Notes: generated by a model not told the origin, from the sequence alone. A stretch of DNA of 64,000 bases from Neorhizobium alkalisoli (GCF_002968635.1 NZ_PVBN01000005.1:310001-374000), one strand, 5' to 3'; numbered from the stretch's first letter, positions 9,565 through 19,159 are shown. Program-made: numbers and translations.

Positions 9565-10572
9565 TTATTTCTTGGCCCAGAGAACCTTGAACCGTGCGTT
9601 ACGGCAGGTCTCTCCGTGCTCTCGGAAGTCAGATGCCAGAACCGGCTCGTAGGGCAGGCCGCGATTGGCGACCAGCATCAATCGGCCGCCATTCTTGAGC
9701 GCAGCAGCCGCAGTCCGGATCATCGTCTTGCCGAGCTCGGGATCGGCCGCCTGAGCTTCATGAAACGGCGGATTCATGATCACCAGGTCGTATTTCTCCT
9801 TCGGGGGCTCCGCGCCCAGATCCTGCCAATAGAAACGGGCATTGAGCTCCGGGCAGTTGCGCGCGAGATTCTTCTTGGCGAATTCCAGCGCATGATGATC
9901 TGCCTCGAAAAGGTCTATGCGGTTTACCCGCGGAGACTTTTCCGCCAGCATCACCGACAGATATCCCCAGCCGGCGCCGAAATCGGCGGCGTTGCCGTCG
10001 AAATCCGTGGGCAGGCGGCTGGCCAGCAGTTCCGAACCCGGATCGATGCGGTCGTGGGAAAACATGCCGGGAGCGGCTTCGAACCGGCCTTCGACCGTTA
10101 CGGGCTGCTTCTTCAGTACCTTGACCGCCGCATCGGCGTTTTCCGGTCGCGCGAACCACACGGCGACACCGTGGTATTTCGGCGTATAATCCAGCTCGAT
10201 GCCGAGCTTCAGGAGCGTGTTTCGGAGCGGTTGAATGCCGTCTTCCTTGCCCCCGGCTATGACGATCATGCCCCCTGCCTGCACCCGCTCCAGAGCCTCT
10301 GCCACGCGGTTCTCATTCTCACCGCGATGCTTGCCGCAGAGAACCAGCGCCACGTCATAGCCCTCGCCCTCGGCCTCGGGAAAAGCACCTTCCCGCAGAG
10401 TGCGGAAAAGCGGTCGGAACGGCTGCACGGCCGTTATCTCGCCCGCGAACCCCTCAGGCAGAATACTGCCCCCTTCCGCGCCCAGGAAGATGACGCGTTC
10501 GCCTTCACGAGGCATGGGAACCGCCTCTGTGACAAAGGGATGGAGCAGGGTTTTCAAAGCGTCGCGGCTCAT
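9565..10572 (-). CDS. rsmC: 16S rRNA (guanine-N2) methyltransferase RsmC-like
   Basis: The 335-residue protein has the two-domain RsmC layout: a degenerate N-terminal methyltransferase domain and a C-terminal active domain with the SAM motif ADFGAGWGYLSVMLA (about residue 196) and the catalytic NPPFHE motif (about residue 265). RsmC methylates G1207 of 16S rRNA; the related RlmG modifies 23S rRNA, so the exact target is inferred. The start ATG at 10572 gives a normal-length protein. The gene lies downstream of the pnp terminator and converges on fabI. Confidence 0.8.
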   Translation of the reverse strand: MSRDALKTLLHPFVTEAVPMPREGERVIFLGAEGGSILPEGFAGEITAVQPFRPLFRTLREGAFPEAEGEGYDVALVLCGKHRGENENRVAEALERVQAGGMIVIAGGKEDGIQPLRNTLLKLGIELDYTPKYHGVAVWFARPENADAAVKVLKKQPVTVEGRFEAAPGMFSHDRIDPGSELLASRLPTDFDGNAADFGAGWGYLSVMLAEKSPRVNRIDLFEADHHALEFAKKNLARNCPELNARFYWQDLGAEPPKEKYDLVIMNPPFHEAQAADPELGKTMIRTAAAALKNGGRLMLVANRGLPYEPVLASDFREHGETCRNARFKVLWAKK

Positions 10573-10603
10573 TGTCGTTCTCTGGCAGATCTCGGTTTCA
10601 GCT

Positions 10604-10634
10604 AAAGAAAAGGCGCGGAAGAGCTTCCGCGCCT
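10604..10634 (-). terminator. pnp terminator
   Basis: Downstream of pnp on the minus strand a 10-bp perfect stem (arms 10611-10620 and 10625-10634, AGGCGCGGAA / TTCCGCGCCT, loop GAGC) is followed by TTTTCTTT. This is a standard intrinsic terminator and separates pnp from rsmC. Confidence 0.85.
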
Positions 10635-10662
10635 CAATTTGTCTTTTTGGGAGGAAGGAAGC

Positions 10663-12810
10663 TTATTCGGCGGCTTCGCCGTCGGCCTTCTTCTTCTCCT
10701 GCGGGACTTCCTGACCGGTCGCCTGGTCGACAACCTTCATCGACAGGCGGACCTTGCCGCGCTCATCGAAGCCCATCAGCTTGACCCAGACCTTGTCGCC
10801 TTCCTTGACGACGTCCTGCGTCTTCGCAACGCGCTCGGAGGCGAGCTGCGAGATATGCACGAGGCCGTCGCGGGCGCCGAAGAAGTTCACGAAGGCGCCG
10901 AAATCGGCGGTCTTGACGACCGTGCCTTCGTAGATCTGGCCGACTTCCGGTTCGGCGACGATCGAGTGGATCCACTTGCGGGCCGCTTCGATCTCCTTGG
11001 CGGACGAGGAGGCGATCTTCACGGTGCCGTCGTCTTCGATGTTGATCTTGGCGCCGGTCTTTTCGACGATTTCGCGGATGACCTTGCCGCCCGAACCGAT
11101 GACTTCGCGGATCTTGTCGACCGGAATGTTCATCACTTCAATGCGCGGTGCGAATTCGCCGAGCTGGCCGCGGCTTTCGGAGAGGGCATTCGCCATCTCG
11201 CCGAGGATGTGCTTGCGGCCGCCCTGGGCCTGGCTGAGAGCGACCTTCATGATCTCTTCGGTGATGCCCGCGATCTTGATGTCCATCTGCAGCGAGGTGA
11301 TACCGTCGGAGGTACCGGCAACCTTGAAGTCCATATCGCCGAGATGATCTTCGTCGCCGAGGATATCGGAGAGAACAGCAAAGCGATCGCCTTCGAGGAT
11401 CAGGCCCATGGCAATACCGGCAACCGGCTTTGCAAGCGGAACGCCGGCATCCATCAGGGCGAGCGAGGTGCCGCAAACGGTTGCCATCGAGGACGAGCCG
11501 TTGGACTCGGTGATTTCGGAGACGACGCGCAGCGTATAGGGGAACTGCTCGGCAGACGGCAGCATCGGGCGAATGGCGCGCCATGCAAGCTTGCCATGGC
11601 CGATTTCGCGACGGCCCGGGGAGCCCATGCGGCCGGTTTCACCAACCGAGTAGGGCGGGAAGTTGTAATGGAGCAGGAAGCGCTCCTTGTACATGCCGGT
11701 CAAGCTGTCGACATATTGCTCGTCTTCACCGGTGCCGAGCGTGGCAACGACGATCGCCTGCGTTTCACCACGGGTAAAGAGTGCCGAACCGTGGGTGCGC
11801 GGCAGAATGCCGACTTCCGAAACGATCGCGCGAACGGTTTCCAGATCACGGCCGTCGATACGGCTCTTGGTGTCGAGGATGTTCCAGCGGACGATCTTGG
11901 CCTGCAGATGCTTGAAGATGGCACCGACTTCTTCAGCCGTGTACTTCAGTTCGGCGACACCTTCCGGAAGGAAGTGAGCCTTGACCTTTGCCTTGACGGC
12001 ATCGACAGCGGCGTAGCGCTCAGCCTTCTGGGTGTTCTTATAGGCTTCGCGAAGTTCGGCCTCGAAATGCTGAAGCATTTCCGCCTCGAGCGCGGAATAA
12101 TCTTCCGGCTGGAAATCGCGCGGCTCTTTAGCGGCGACTTCGGCAAGCTTGATGATCGCATCGATCACCGGCTGGAAACCGCGGTGGCCGAACATGACGG
12201 CGCCGAGCATGATGTCTTCCGGAAGCTCCTTGGCTTCGGATTCAACCATCAGAACGGCATCCTGGGTACCGGCGACGACGAGGTCGAGGCTCGATTCGTC
12301 CATCTCATCGAGATGCGGGTTCAGCACGTATTCGCCATTGATGTAGCCGACGCGAGCGCCGCCGACCGGACCCATGAAGGGCACGCCCGAAAGGGTCAGC
12401 GCAGCCGAGGTCGCAACCATCGACAGGACGTCCGGGTTGTTTTCAAGGTCGTGCTGAACAACCGTCACGACGACCTGGGTATCGTTCTTGTAGCCTTCCG
12501 GGAAAAGCGGGCGGATCGGGCGGTCGATCAGGCGGGAAACGAGGGTTTCGTTTTCGCTCGGACGGCCTTCGCGCTTGAAATACCCGCCCGGGATCTTGCC
12601 GGCGGCATAGGTCTTTTCCTGATAGTTGACGGTCAGCGGGAAGAAATCCTGGCCAGGCTTCGGAGCCTTGGCGGAAACGACGGTGGCAAGAACGACGGTT
12701 TCGCCATAGGTGGCGAGCACAGCGCCGTCAGCCTGACGGGCGATCTTGCCCGTTTCAAGCTTCAGCGGGCGGCCGGCCCATTCGATTTCTACGGAGTGGG
12801 TATTGAACAT
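10663..12810 (-). CDS. pnp: Polyribonucleotide nucleotidyltransferase (PNPase)
   Basis: The 715-residue protein has two RNase PH-like domains separated by an alpha-helical segment, then a KH domain (about residues 555-615, [15 protein letters not shown]) and a C-terminal S1 domain (about 620-690, [20 protein letters not shown]). PNPase degrades RNA 3' to 5' by phosphorolysis and is a degradosome component. The ATG at 12810 ([11 protein letters not shown]) matches the family start, and the in-frame extension to 12879 does not. It is downstream of rpsO as in most proteobacteria. A stable hairpin sits in its leader. Confidence 0.97.
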   Translation of the reverse strand: MFNTHSVEIEWAGRPLKLETGKIARQADGAVLATYGETVVLATVVSAKAPKPGQDFFPLTVNYQEKTYAAGKIPGGYFKREGRPSENETLVSRLIDRPIRPLFPEGYKNDTQVVVTVVQHDLENNPDVLSMVATSAALTLSGVPFMGPVGGARVGYINGEYVLNPHLDEMDESSLDLVVAGTQDAVLMVESEAKELPEDIMLGAVMFGHRGFQPVIDAIIKLAEVAAKEPRDFQPEDYSALEAEMLQHFEAELREAYKNTQKAERYAAVDAVKAKVKAHFLPEGVAELKYTAEEVGAIFKHLQAKIVRWNILDTKSRIDGRDLETVRAIVSEVGILPRTHGSALFTRGETQAIVVATLGTGEDEQYVDSLTGMYKERFLLHYNFPPYSVGETGRMGSPGRREIGHGKLAWRAIRPMLPSAEQFPYTLRVVSEITESNGSSSMATVCGTSLALMDAGVPLAKPVAGIAMGLILEGDRFAVLSDILGDEDHLGDMDFKVAGTSDGITSLQMDIKIAGITEEIMKVALSQAQGGRKHILGEMANALSESRGQLGEFAPRIEVMNIPVDKIREVIGSGGKVIREIVEKTGAKINIEDDGTVKIASSSAKEIEAARKWIHSIVAEPEVGQIYEGTVVKTADFGAFVNFFGARDGLVHISQLASERVAKTQDVVKEGDKVWVKLMGFDERGKVRLSMKVVDQATGQEVPQEKKKADGEAAE

Positions 12811-12943
12811 GTCTTGTCCTTCAATGCGGAAGCACACGCACCGCCTGTTCCGGCGCAGCGCATGATCGACCGCAATCAATGTGACGCATCATGGGCAAGA
12901 CAACAGGAGGCTTCTCAACCATCGGTCCCCTTTTAGGAAACCT

Positions 12944-12967
12944 GGCCAAAGCGATCTAGCTTTGGCC
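12944..12967 (-). promoter_or_regulatory. Stem-loop in the rpsO-pnp intergenic leader
   Basis: A perfect 9-bp inverted repeat (12944-12952 GGCCAAAGC and 12959-12967 GCTTTGGCC, 6-nt loop) lies about 135 nt upstream of the pnp start on its transcript. There is no T tract after it. Leader hairpins cut by RNase III control pnp autoregulation in E. coli; a similar role is inferred from position only. Confidence 0.45.
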
Positions 12968-13096
12968 GAAAGCATCCGGCAATCCTGCCCCATGACAGGT
13001 CAGTGGTTGCTGGCGAAACCGGCCCATCCGGGCTCGCCGTCGGTTTGTGCCATGCTATTTAGCGCACAGCGAGTTATTGTCATCGGGCAAGGCCCG

Positions 13097-13132
13097 AAAA
13101 GCATTCGGCGGGCACCGTTTCCAGGCCCGCCG
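13097..13132 (-). terminator. Probable rpsO terminator/attenuator
   Basis: Just after the rpsO stop, an 8-bp GC stem (arms 13106-13113 and 13125-13132, 11-nt loop) is followed on the minus strand by AATGCTTTT. A second small hairpin (TCGGGC/GCCCGA, 13083-13097) comes next. Read-through into pnp is common in this gene pair, so it may be partial. Confidence 0.6.
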
Positions 13133-13141
13133 GAAGAGTTC

Positions 13142-13411
13142 TTAGCGACGGATACCCAGGCTGCCGATCAGCTTGGTGTAGCGCCCTTCGTCCTTCTTCT
13201 TGAGATAGTCAAGAAGCGAGCGGCGGCTCGAAACCAGCGTCAGGAGACCACGACGGGAGTGGTTGTCCTTCTTGTGGTCCTTGAAGTGTTCGGTCAGGTT
13301 GTTGATGCGTTCCGTGAGGATTGCGACCTGTACTTCCGGGGAACCCGTATCACCTTCGGTGGTAGCGTATTCCTTGATGAGGGCGGCTTTGCGCTCTACA
13401 GTGATCGACAT
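13142..13411 (-). CDS. rpsO: 30S ribosomal protein S15
   Basis: The 89-residue protein matches S15 over its full length, including [19 protein letters not shown] at residues 18-36 and [20 protein letters not shown] near 50-70. S15 is a primary binder of the 16S rRNA central domain and usually represses its own translation. The ATG at 13411 (MSITVERK) is the family start. It lies between truB and pnp in the conserved order. Confidence 0.97.
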   Translation of the reverse strand: MSITVERKAALIKEYATTEGDTGSPEVQVAILTERINNLTEHFKDHKKDNHSRRGLLTLVSSRRSLLDYLKKKDEGRYTKLIGSLGIRR

Positions 13412-13493
13412 CGTACGATCCTTTCTATGGAGAGGAATAAGGGACGCCAAAAGCCGGGATGTCGTCCAGCCTTGGCCATGAAAACGCAAAAGG

Positions 13494-13523
13494 AGCGCCA
13501 AAAGGCACCTTTATGCTGGCGCT
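13494..13523 (-). promoter_or_regulatory. truB-rpsO intergenic stem-loop
   Basis: Seven-base arms (13494-13500 and 13517-13523, AGCGCCA/TGGCGCT) with a 16-nt loop are followed on the minus strand by CCTTTTGCGTTTT. It lies about 80 nt before the rpsO start, so it could be a weak truB terminator or part of an S15 autoregulatory leader. The sequence cannot decide between the two. Confidence 0.45.
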
Positions 13524-13579
13524 GCCTATAAACCATTCACTGGCAGATTGGAAGAGCCGATGTTCAGGGCTAGGAACGG

Positions 13580-14509
13580 TCAGCCGAAGACCCGTTTCGG
13601 ACGGAATTCGCCCTGTCCGATCTCGCCGATTGCGACCAGTTTTCCTCGCGCCGTCGCATAAGCCTCGGCTTCCGCCAGCGGAGCGTCGCGGCCGCGCAGG
13701 ATCACGGGATTGCCCATCTTCAGGCGATGCGCCTGATCGTCGGTCACCGGCAGATGCGGCAGGTTCGAAAGCGCCTCCGCCGTATCGATCAGGAATTCAT
13801 CGAGCGCGGCCAGACGTTCGTCGCGGTCTTCAATCGTTTCCAGCGCGACGAGATCGGCGAGCGGCACCATCTTATCCTCCCCGAAGGGAGCGACGAATGT
13901 ACGGCGCAGCTCGGAAATGTGTCCGTAGCAGCCGAGATCACGGCCGAAATCACGAGCCAGAGCGCGAACATAGGTGCCCTTGCCGCATTCGACCTCGAAA
14001 TGCGCCTTGTCGGCGCTCGTGCCGAGTAGCGTCAGACGGAAAATCTCCACCTCGCGAGACGGGATCTCGACCGTTTCGCCATCGCGGGCGAGGTCATAGG
14101 CGCGCTCGCCGGCAATCTTGATTGCCGAGAACTGCGGCGGGATCTGGCAGATCGTGCCGGTGTATTTCGGCAGCAGGTCGCGGATCGACTGTTCGTCGGG
14201 ACGGGCGTCGGAATCGGCCGTGACTTCGCCTTCGAGGTCGTCGGTCGAGCGCTCTTCGCCCCAGCTGACTGCAAATTCATAGATCTTGCGGCCATCCATG
14301 ACGTAAGGGACGGTCTTGGTCGCATCGCCGAGCGCGATCGGCAGCATGCCGGAGGCGAGCGGATCGAGCGTGCCTGCATGTCCGGCCTTCTGGGCGTTGA
14401 ACAGCCACTTGATCTTGGAAACGGCTTCGGTCGAGCCGAAATCAATCGGCTTGTCGAGGATCAGCCAGCCGGAAACCGGCCGACCTTTGGGTTTGCGTGG
14501 TTTGGACAT
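13580..14509 (-). CDS. truB: tRNA pseudouridine(55) synthase TruB
   Basis: The 309-residue protein has the TruB catalytic motif [15 protein letters not shown] with nucleophilic Asp49, plus [15 protein letters not shown] near residue 174 and a C-terminal PUA-like extension. It converts U55 to pseudouridine in the T-loop of tRNAs. Only 11 nt separate it from rbfA upstream, so the two are co-transcribed. Confidence 0.95.
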   Translation of the reverse strand: MSKPRKPKGRPVSGWLILDKPIDFGSTEAVSKIKWLFNAQKAGHAGTLDPLASGMLPIALGDATKTVPYVMDGRKIYEFAVSWGEERSTDDLEGEVTADSDARPDEQSIRDLLPKYTGTICQIPPQFSAIKIAGERAYDLARDGETVEIPSREVEIFRLTLLGTSADKAHFEVECGKGTYVRALARDFGRDLGCYGHISELRRTFVAPFGEDKMVPLADLVALETIEDRDERLAALDEFLIDTAEALSNLPHLPVTDDQAHRLKMGNPVILRGRDAPLAEAEAYATARGKLVAIGEIGQGEFRPKRVFG

Positions 14510-14520
14510 GCGTTCTCTGG

Positions 14521-14928
14521 TTATTCCTGGTCTTCACTCTCGCCATCGAGGTCCCGCTGGACCTCCGGCGAACGCAAGAGCTCATCGATTTTCTTGTAGT
14601 TGTCGAAACTGGTATCGTCGCGGAAGCGGACTTCCGGCATGTATTTCATCTGCCGGAGCTGACCGGCGAGCCGGCCTCGGATAAATTTGGCGTTGCGGTT
14701 CAGCGCGTCGATGACTGCCGCGTGATCCGGAAGCCCGAGCGGCGTCACGTAAGCCGTGGCGATCTTCAGATCGGGCGACATACGCACTTCGGACACGGAA
14801 ATCACCGTCTTCTCGATCAGGTCGTCGCGCACGTCTCCGCGCTGCAGGACCTGGGTTATGGCGGCGCGGACCTGCTCGCCAACGCGAAGCATGCGCTGGG
14901 AAGGCGCCGAGGATGTAGCCTTGGTCAT
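14521..14928 (-). CDS. rbfA: 30S ribosome-binding factor RbfA
   Basis: The 135-residue KH-fold protein matches RbfA, with [21 protein letters not shown] near the N-terminus and [18 protein letters not shown] near residue 105. RbfA aids 16S rRNA 5' end processing and cold adaptation. The ATG at 14928 is preceded by GGAAGAG at a good distance; a TTG at 14946 lies inside that site and is not the start. In related genomes rbfA normally follows infB. Here the upstream neighbour is a GntR-type gene. Confidence 0.93.
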   Translation of the reverse strand: MTKATSSAPSQRMLRVGEQVRAAITQVLQRGDVRDDLIEKTVISVSEVRMSPDLKIATAYVTPLGLPDHAAVIDALNRNAKFIRGRLAGQLRQMKYMPEVRFRDDTSFDNYKKIDELLRSPEVQRDLDGESEDQE

Positions 14929-15072
14929 TTTTGTTTTCTCTTCCAAAGCGCCGTCGGGGCTCGTCCCATATCCGGCGCTACATCACGTAAAGGCGGTCCA
15001 AATGACCGAGACGCGGTCAAAGGTCAAGGCTTTAGGTGCAGCTATCTCAATGCGGAGCGCAATCCCCCAACC

Positions 15073-16071
15073 TCAAGCGAGCTTTTCCAGGTAGGGCAAA
15101 TCGTGCGGATGGATCTGTCGCGTCACCAGTGTAATCCGGTCTATCGCCCGCTCCCGCGAGACCTGAAGATGCCGCTTGAGCGACTGCGCAGCCTCCTCGG
15201 TCTTTCCGGCCTGAAGGCGCTCGACGATTTCCAGATGTTCGGCGAGGAACGGCTCCGTCCCAAAGAGCCGCGGCATCCATTGATATAGGAACCGGTGCGT
15301 GACGAGGAGCGCCTGCGGCAGGCTGATGGCCTGCATCAGGGTGCGGCTTTCGCAGTTTCCGAGCAGCGTGATATGCAACTCCTCCTCCAGACGATCGAGA
15401 TCCGGGCCGGTGAGTTCGCCTGCCTTCTCCACGGCCGCCTCCAGATTGGCACGCATGCCGGCGATAAATTGCGGCGAAGTCTTCGCCGCGGCCTTTTCCA
15501 GCGCCACCGGCTCCAGAAGCCACCGCAGCTCATAGAGTTCGCCTACATAGTCAGGTGTCATAGCCGGCGCGATCCACCGCGAACGCTCGTCCTTGCGAAT
15601 GATGCCGCGCTGCTGCAACCGACCGACGACATCACGAGCCACAGTGCGGCTGACATCATAAAAACGGGCGAGTTCCGTCTCGTTGACCCGCCAGCCGGCA
15701 AAGGAGCACCGGGCTGCAATCTCGCTTTCCACCTCGCCATAGATCTTCTCCCAGCTGGAGAATTGCGTAAGGCGAAGGTCTTCAGCGGGCCGAACGAGCG
15801 CAATGGCTTCCGCGCCGCCGAAGGCGTTCGGGCGCACGGCGTAACCACGACCGGAGGATTTTTCGAGAAGCCCGCGTCGTTCCAGCTCGACCAGGGCCTG
15901 CCGGGCAGGAGCACGACTGATCTTGAACTGTTCGGCCACGGAAGATTCGTTGAGGCGTACACCAGCCGCCAAACTGCCCTGCGCGATGTGGCCGGCGAGA
16001 ATTTCAAAAACCTGCTGATATAGACGCGGGGCAGTGCCTGCCGCCGGCCTCTGCCGTTCCACGCTGCCCAT
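15073..16071 (-). CDS. GntR-family regulator with two winged-helix domains and an FCD-like domain
   Basis: The 332-residue protein has a GntR winged helix at residues 18-80 (NESSVAEQFKISRAPARQAL), a second winged helix at about 107-168 (NETELARFYDVSRTVARDVV), and a helical FCD-like ligand domain from about 175 to 320 (YELRWLLEPVALEKAA). Ordinary FCD regulators have one winged helix, so the duplication is unusual. The ATG at 16071 has a GGGAG site 9 nt upstream; an in-frame ATG at 16149 would add 26 residues. It is divergent from the Ldh-family gene, which is probably its target. The ligand is unknown. Confidence 0.75.
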   Translation of the reverse strand: MGSVERQRPAAGTAPRLYQQVFEILAGHIAQGSLAAGVRLNESSVAEQFKISRAPARQALVELERRGLLEKSSGRGYAVRPNAFGGAEAIALVRPAEDLRLTQFSSWEKIYGEVESEIAARCSFAGWRVNETELARFYDVSRTVARDVVGRLQQRGIIRKDERSRWIAPAMTPDYVGELYELRWLLEPVALEKAAAKTSPQFIAGMRANLEAAVEKAGELTGPDLDRLEEELHITLLGNCESRTLMQAISLPQALLVTHRFLYQWMPRLFGTEPFLAEHLEIVERLQAGKTEEAAQSLKRHLQVSRERAIDRITLVTRQIHPHDLPYLEKLA

Positions 16072-16220
16072 GCGCGCCGTCTCCCGTCCGCGATCGTCTT
16101 GAGACCGCGATATTTGCCTTTTAAATTTTACCAGTTCGCTCGCCGGCATTCAATTCACGCGCACAACCATGCAGCCAAATAAGCGGCATAAAGTTCTTGC
16201 TACAATCATCACGATGTCTA

Positions 16221-16245
16221 GTGTACACATAATACATTAATACAC
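16221..16245. promoter_or_regulatory. Candidate GntR operator
   Basis: A perfect palindrome GTGTACAC (16221-16228) is followed by TACAC at 16241-16245, giving a GTGTA...TACAC pair in an AT-rich stretch 25-50 nt before the Ldh start. FCD-type regulators often bind T-GT-(N)-AC-A sites. The assignment rests on position and symmetry only. Confidence 0.35.
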
Positions 16246-16270
16246 AGAGTTGCCCGAGCAGGACGAAGCT

Positions 16271-17356
16271 ATGAACACCAAGCAAAGAGCCGAAGAGGTC
16301 GTCATGCGCGTCTCTATCGAAGACGCCGATCGGTTTTGCCGAGCGGTACTCCTTGCCGCGGGAGCCGATGAAGCCACGACCGATGCCGCCACGCGCGCGA
16401 TGATGCACGGCTCCCGGCTCGGCGTCGACAGCCACGGGATAAGGCTTCTTGATCACTATGTAGCCGCCATGACGGGAGGGAGGGTCGATCCGCGGCCCGA
16501 CATTCGCATCAACCAGACCGGGGCCGCCGTGGCCTCGCTCGACGCAGGCCACGGCCATGGCGCGCTTGCTGCCTATCGGGCCATGGAAAAGGCTGTCGAA
16601 CTTGCCGAAACCGCTGGCATCGGTGCCGTCTCCATCCGCAACAGTTCGCATTTCGGACCGGCCGGCGCCTATGCGCTGGAGGCGGCCGCGAAAGGCTATA
16701 TCGGCGGCGCCTTCTGCAACTCGGACAGCTTTGTTCGCCTGCACGATGGCGCGATGCGCTTTCACGGCACCAACCCGATTTCCTTCGCCGTACCCGTTCA
16801 CGGCCAAAACCCATGGTTCCTGGATATGGCAACGAGCGCCATACCCTATAACCGCGTGAAGCTGTATCGCAGCCTCGGACGAGAACTTCCCCCCGCGGTC
16901 GCGTCGGATATCGAAGGCAAGGACACGCAGGATCCGTCGCTTGTGGAAATGCTGGCGCCACTCGGCGCGGAATTCGGTTTCAAGGGCGCGGGGCTGGCGG
17001 GCCTTGTGGAAATCCTGAGCGCCGTTCTTTCCGGCATGGGGTTGAGTTTCGACCTGCTGCCGATGAACGGGCCGGACTTTTCCACGCCCCGCGCCCTTGG
17101 CGCCTTTGTTCTGGCCATAAAACCCGGCGCCTTCGTTTCCGAAGAGGTCTTTCAGATCGGCATGCAACGTTACCTGGAGGTGCTGCGCACTTCGCCCGCA
17201 CGAGAAGGTATGCAGGTCATGGCACCGGGAGACCGGGAATGGGCGGTCGCGGAAGAACGCCGGCAGCACGGCATACCGCTCGATCCGGCGACCCGCGAGG
17301 CTTTCACCAAATTCGTCGAACAATACGGATTGCAAGCGCCACCTCTGACGCCATGA
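16271..17356 (+). CDS. Ldh-family (malate/L-lactate dehydrogenase type 2) oxidoreductase
   Basis: The 361-residue protein has the signatures of the type-2 malate/lactate dehydrogenase fold: SRLGVDSHGIRLL near residue 49, catalytic-region NSSHFGPAGAYAL near 121, and GTNPISFAVP near 166. Members reduce or oxidise 2-keto/2-hydroxy acids with NAD(P)H; known ones include ureidoglycolate, sulfolactate and imino acid reductases, so the substrate is open. The ATG at 16271 with AGGACG upstream is chosen over a TTG at 16250. The divergent GntR regulator suggests induction by its own substrate. A short GAAGCCGGCTTC palindrome follows at 17371. Confidence 0.8.
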   Translation: MNTKQRAEEVVMRVSIEDADRFCRAVLLAAGADEATTDAATRAMMHGSRLGVDSHGIRLLDHYVAAMTGGRVDPRPDIRINQTGAAVASLDAGHGHGALAAYRAMEKAVELAETAGIGAVSIRNSSHFGPAGAYALEAAAKGYIGGAFCNSDSFVRLHDGAMRFHGTNPISFAVPVHGQNPWFLDMATSAIPYNRVKLYRSLGRELPPAVASDIEGKDTQDPSLVEMLAPLGAEFGFKGAGLAGLVEILSAVLSGMGLSFDLLPMNGPDFSTPRALGAFVLAIKPGAFVSEEVFQIGMQRYLEVLRTSPAREGMQVMAPGDREWAVAEERRQHGIPLDPATREAFTKFVEQYGLQAPPLTP

Positions 17357-17425
17357 AGACGACCGACGGAGAAGCCGGCTTCTTCTTGGCTGTAAGAGAA
17401 TTCTGCCCTTCCCCGCTGGTAAAAG

Positions 17426-19159
17426 TCAGAAGAGCGCGTCCTCGATGTCCTCGTCGGACATGACCGCCGCAACGGCGGCAATCTCCACCGGCGGAGCCGT
17501 GCCCAGCACCTCGGCATGCAGTTCGCGTTCCGCAACCATGGTGTAGAGACGGGCTATGCGGGCGCCGAGATCGGCGAGCGGTTCGTCAATACCCGGCGCT
17601 TCGGACACGGGACCATCAAGCTCAAGTTCCCGGGCGCAGGAGCGCAGCACTTCCCCAAGCTCGGCATTGAAGTTGAGGCGCGCCAGCGACGCGTCCATCT
17701 GGCCGACCGCCGTCTTGCTCTGATCACCGAGTGCCGCCATCTGGGCATCCATCCGGTCACCCACCGCGCGAATATTTTCGAGCGCCGTCGTCAGGCGCAG
17801 ATCGAGACATTCCTCTTCGTTTTCACCCTGGCCGCCAATCAGCTTGTTGGAAGCGGCCTCCAACGTGTGGAGTTCTGCGAGAATCTTCTCGGCCGTCTCG
17901 TCAAGCAGGGCGGCAAAATTCCTGAGTTCGGCGGTGACGACGTTGATTGCCCTGCCCTCTTCGCCGATCTTGCCGCAACGCAGGTTCGTGTTGAGCGCCA
18001 TGTAGTGGATGTCCGTGCGCACTGCGCGGACGACCCCGATACCGTTCAGCAATTCCTGCACCGTCCGGCCGGTCGAACGGCTCAGTTCGCTTGCCTGGCG
18101 GGCAACGCCCTCCACGTCCCTTACGGCGCTGCGGGCAGCCGCAACGCTGTTTTCCAGCTCGCGGATCGCGCTGTCGCTTCCGCCGGTGCCGTTCTCGGCC
18201 ACTGCGGTGCGCAGTGCCTCGATCTCCGACAGGTCAGAGCGAAAGCTTGCAACGGTCGCAACGATTTTCGTCGTGTCCCGATCGAAATCGGAGATCGATT
18301 GGTTGAGCTGCTGTGATACCAGCATCCGGATAATCAATGACAGGCTCTCGCGCTGCTCTGCGTTCAATTCTGTCGCAGCGGACGATTGCAGGTAGTCCGA
18401 CAGGATCCGCAGGCTCGCCTGGCAATGTTCGATACGCTGGCGGGTAATGTCGCCGACCTGCATCGCCGAAAGCGTAGCGGCCAGCTTCATCTGAATGGCG
18501 CCGGCGACGGTGCGCACCCTGGCGGCGCGTTCGACCAGCGACTTGCGGTGTTTGCCTATCTCCGCGGCCCCTTCCGTGAGGCCTTCCACGATGCGCGGCA
18601 CCGTCTTGTCATAACTTGCCAGAGTTGCCTTGCCTTTGACCATGACTGGACCGAGGCCCTGGCCAAGCGTGCTGAGCTTGCCGGCAAAGTCGTTGACCTG
18701 TCGCGTGCCCTCCTGAATCCTTTCCAAGATTTCCTCGGCGAAACCGGCAAAGTCGGCGATACCGGCCCCGGTGATCTTGGCGGTCACGGCAAAGGTTCTC
18801 AGGTAGCGCAGCGTCTCCTGCATTTCCTCGATCTGCGGCTGAAGCTTGCGTTCCGTCAGGGCGATTTCCTGAAACCCCACCTGGCGGGCAGTTTCCAGTC
18901 CGGTCAGATGCGACAACCGGTCAACGGTATTCTTCAGCTCCGCCATGGTGGCGTTTGCCGTTCCCTCATCAAGCGAACCCGTCAACTGATCGAGTGAACT
19001 TATCAGCTTGTTGAGCACGTCGAGAATAGACAGAAGTGCGGCGCCGCCCTCGAGGAATCGTTCCTCGATACGCGACCGGGCCGCTTCCATGCGGTCAACA
19101 AAGAACAGAATGCCCTCCGAGCTTTCCGCGACCTCAAAAATGGGTGCCCTGACAGCCAC
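17426..19159 (-). CDS. Soluble chemoreceptor-like protein with degenerate signalling tips
   Basis: The 577-residue protein is almost entirely heptad-rich helix and has no membrane segment. Residues 386-415 (HYMALNTNLRCGKIGEEGRA, then INVVTAELRNFA) align with the MCP hairpin tip (ALNAAIEAARAG...FAVVADEVRKLA) but many tip residues are changed. A weaker tip-like copy lies at about 117-146. A motif GDITRQRIEH (236-245) occurs between them, and the C-terminus is acidic (DEDIEDALF). The start is GTG at 19159 with GAGG upstream. It is divergent from the STAS-cheY-cheA operon, suggesting a role in that chemosensory array, perhaps as adaptor or cytoplasmic receptor. The function is inferred. Confidence 0.6.
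   Translation of the reverse strand: MAVRAPIFEVAESSEGILFFVDRMEAARSRIEERFLEGGAALLSILDVLNKLISSLDQLTGSLDEGTANATMAELKNTVDRLSHLTGLETARQVGFQEIALTERKLQPQIEEMQETLRYLRTFAVTAKITGAGIADFAGFAEEILERIQEGTRQVNDFAGKLSTLGQGLGPVMVKGKATLASYDKTVPRIVEGLTEGAAEIGKHRKSLVERAARVRTVAGAIQMKLAATLSAMQVGDITRQRIEHCQASLRILSDYLQSSAATELNAEQRESLSLIIRMLVSQQLNQSISDFDRDTTKIVATVASFRSDLSEIEALRTAVAENGTGGSDSAIRELENSVAAARSAVRDVEGVARQASELSRSTGRTVQELLNGIGVVRAVRTDIHYMALNTNLRCGKIGEEGRAINVVTAELRNFAALLDETAEKILAELHTLEAASNKLIGGQGENEEECLDLRLTTALENIRAVGDRMDAQMAALGDQSKTAVGQMDASLARLNFNAELGEVLRSCARELELDGPVSEAPGIDEPLADLGARIARLYTMVAERELHAEVLGTAPPVEIAAVAAVMSDEDIEDALF

Noticed and set aside
10639-12936. A 765-residue open frame on the plus strand antisense to pnp
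   Set aside because: It mirrors the whole pnp gene, has low-complexity Asp/Gly/Leu-rich composition and no family resemblance. It is a high-GC shadow.
12881-13531. A 216-residue plus-strand frame across rpsO and its flanks
   Set aside because: It overlaps rpsO on the opposite strand and has no similarity or ribosome-binding site.
17371-17382. GAAGCCGGCTTC palindrome as terminator of the Ldh gene
   Set aside because: The palindrome has no loop of its own and only a short T/C run follows, so the evidence is too weak.
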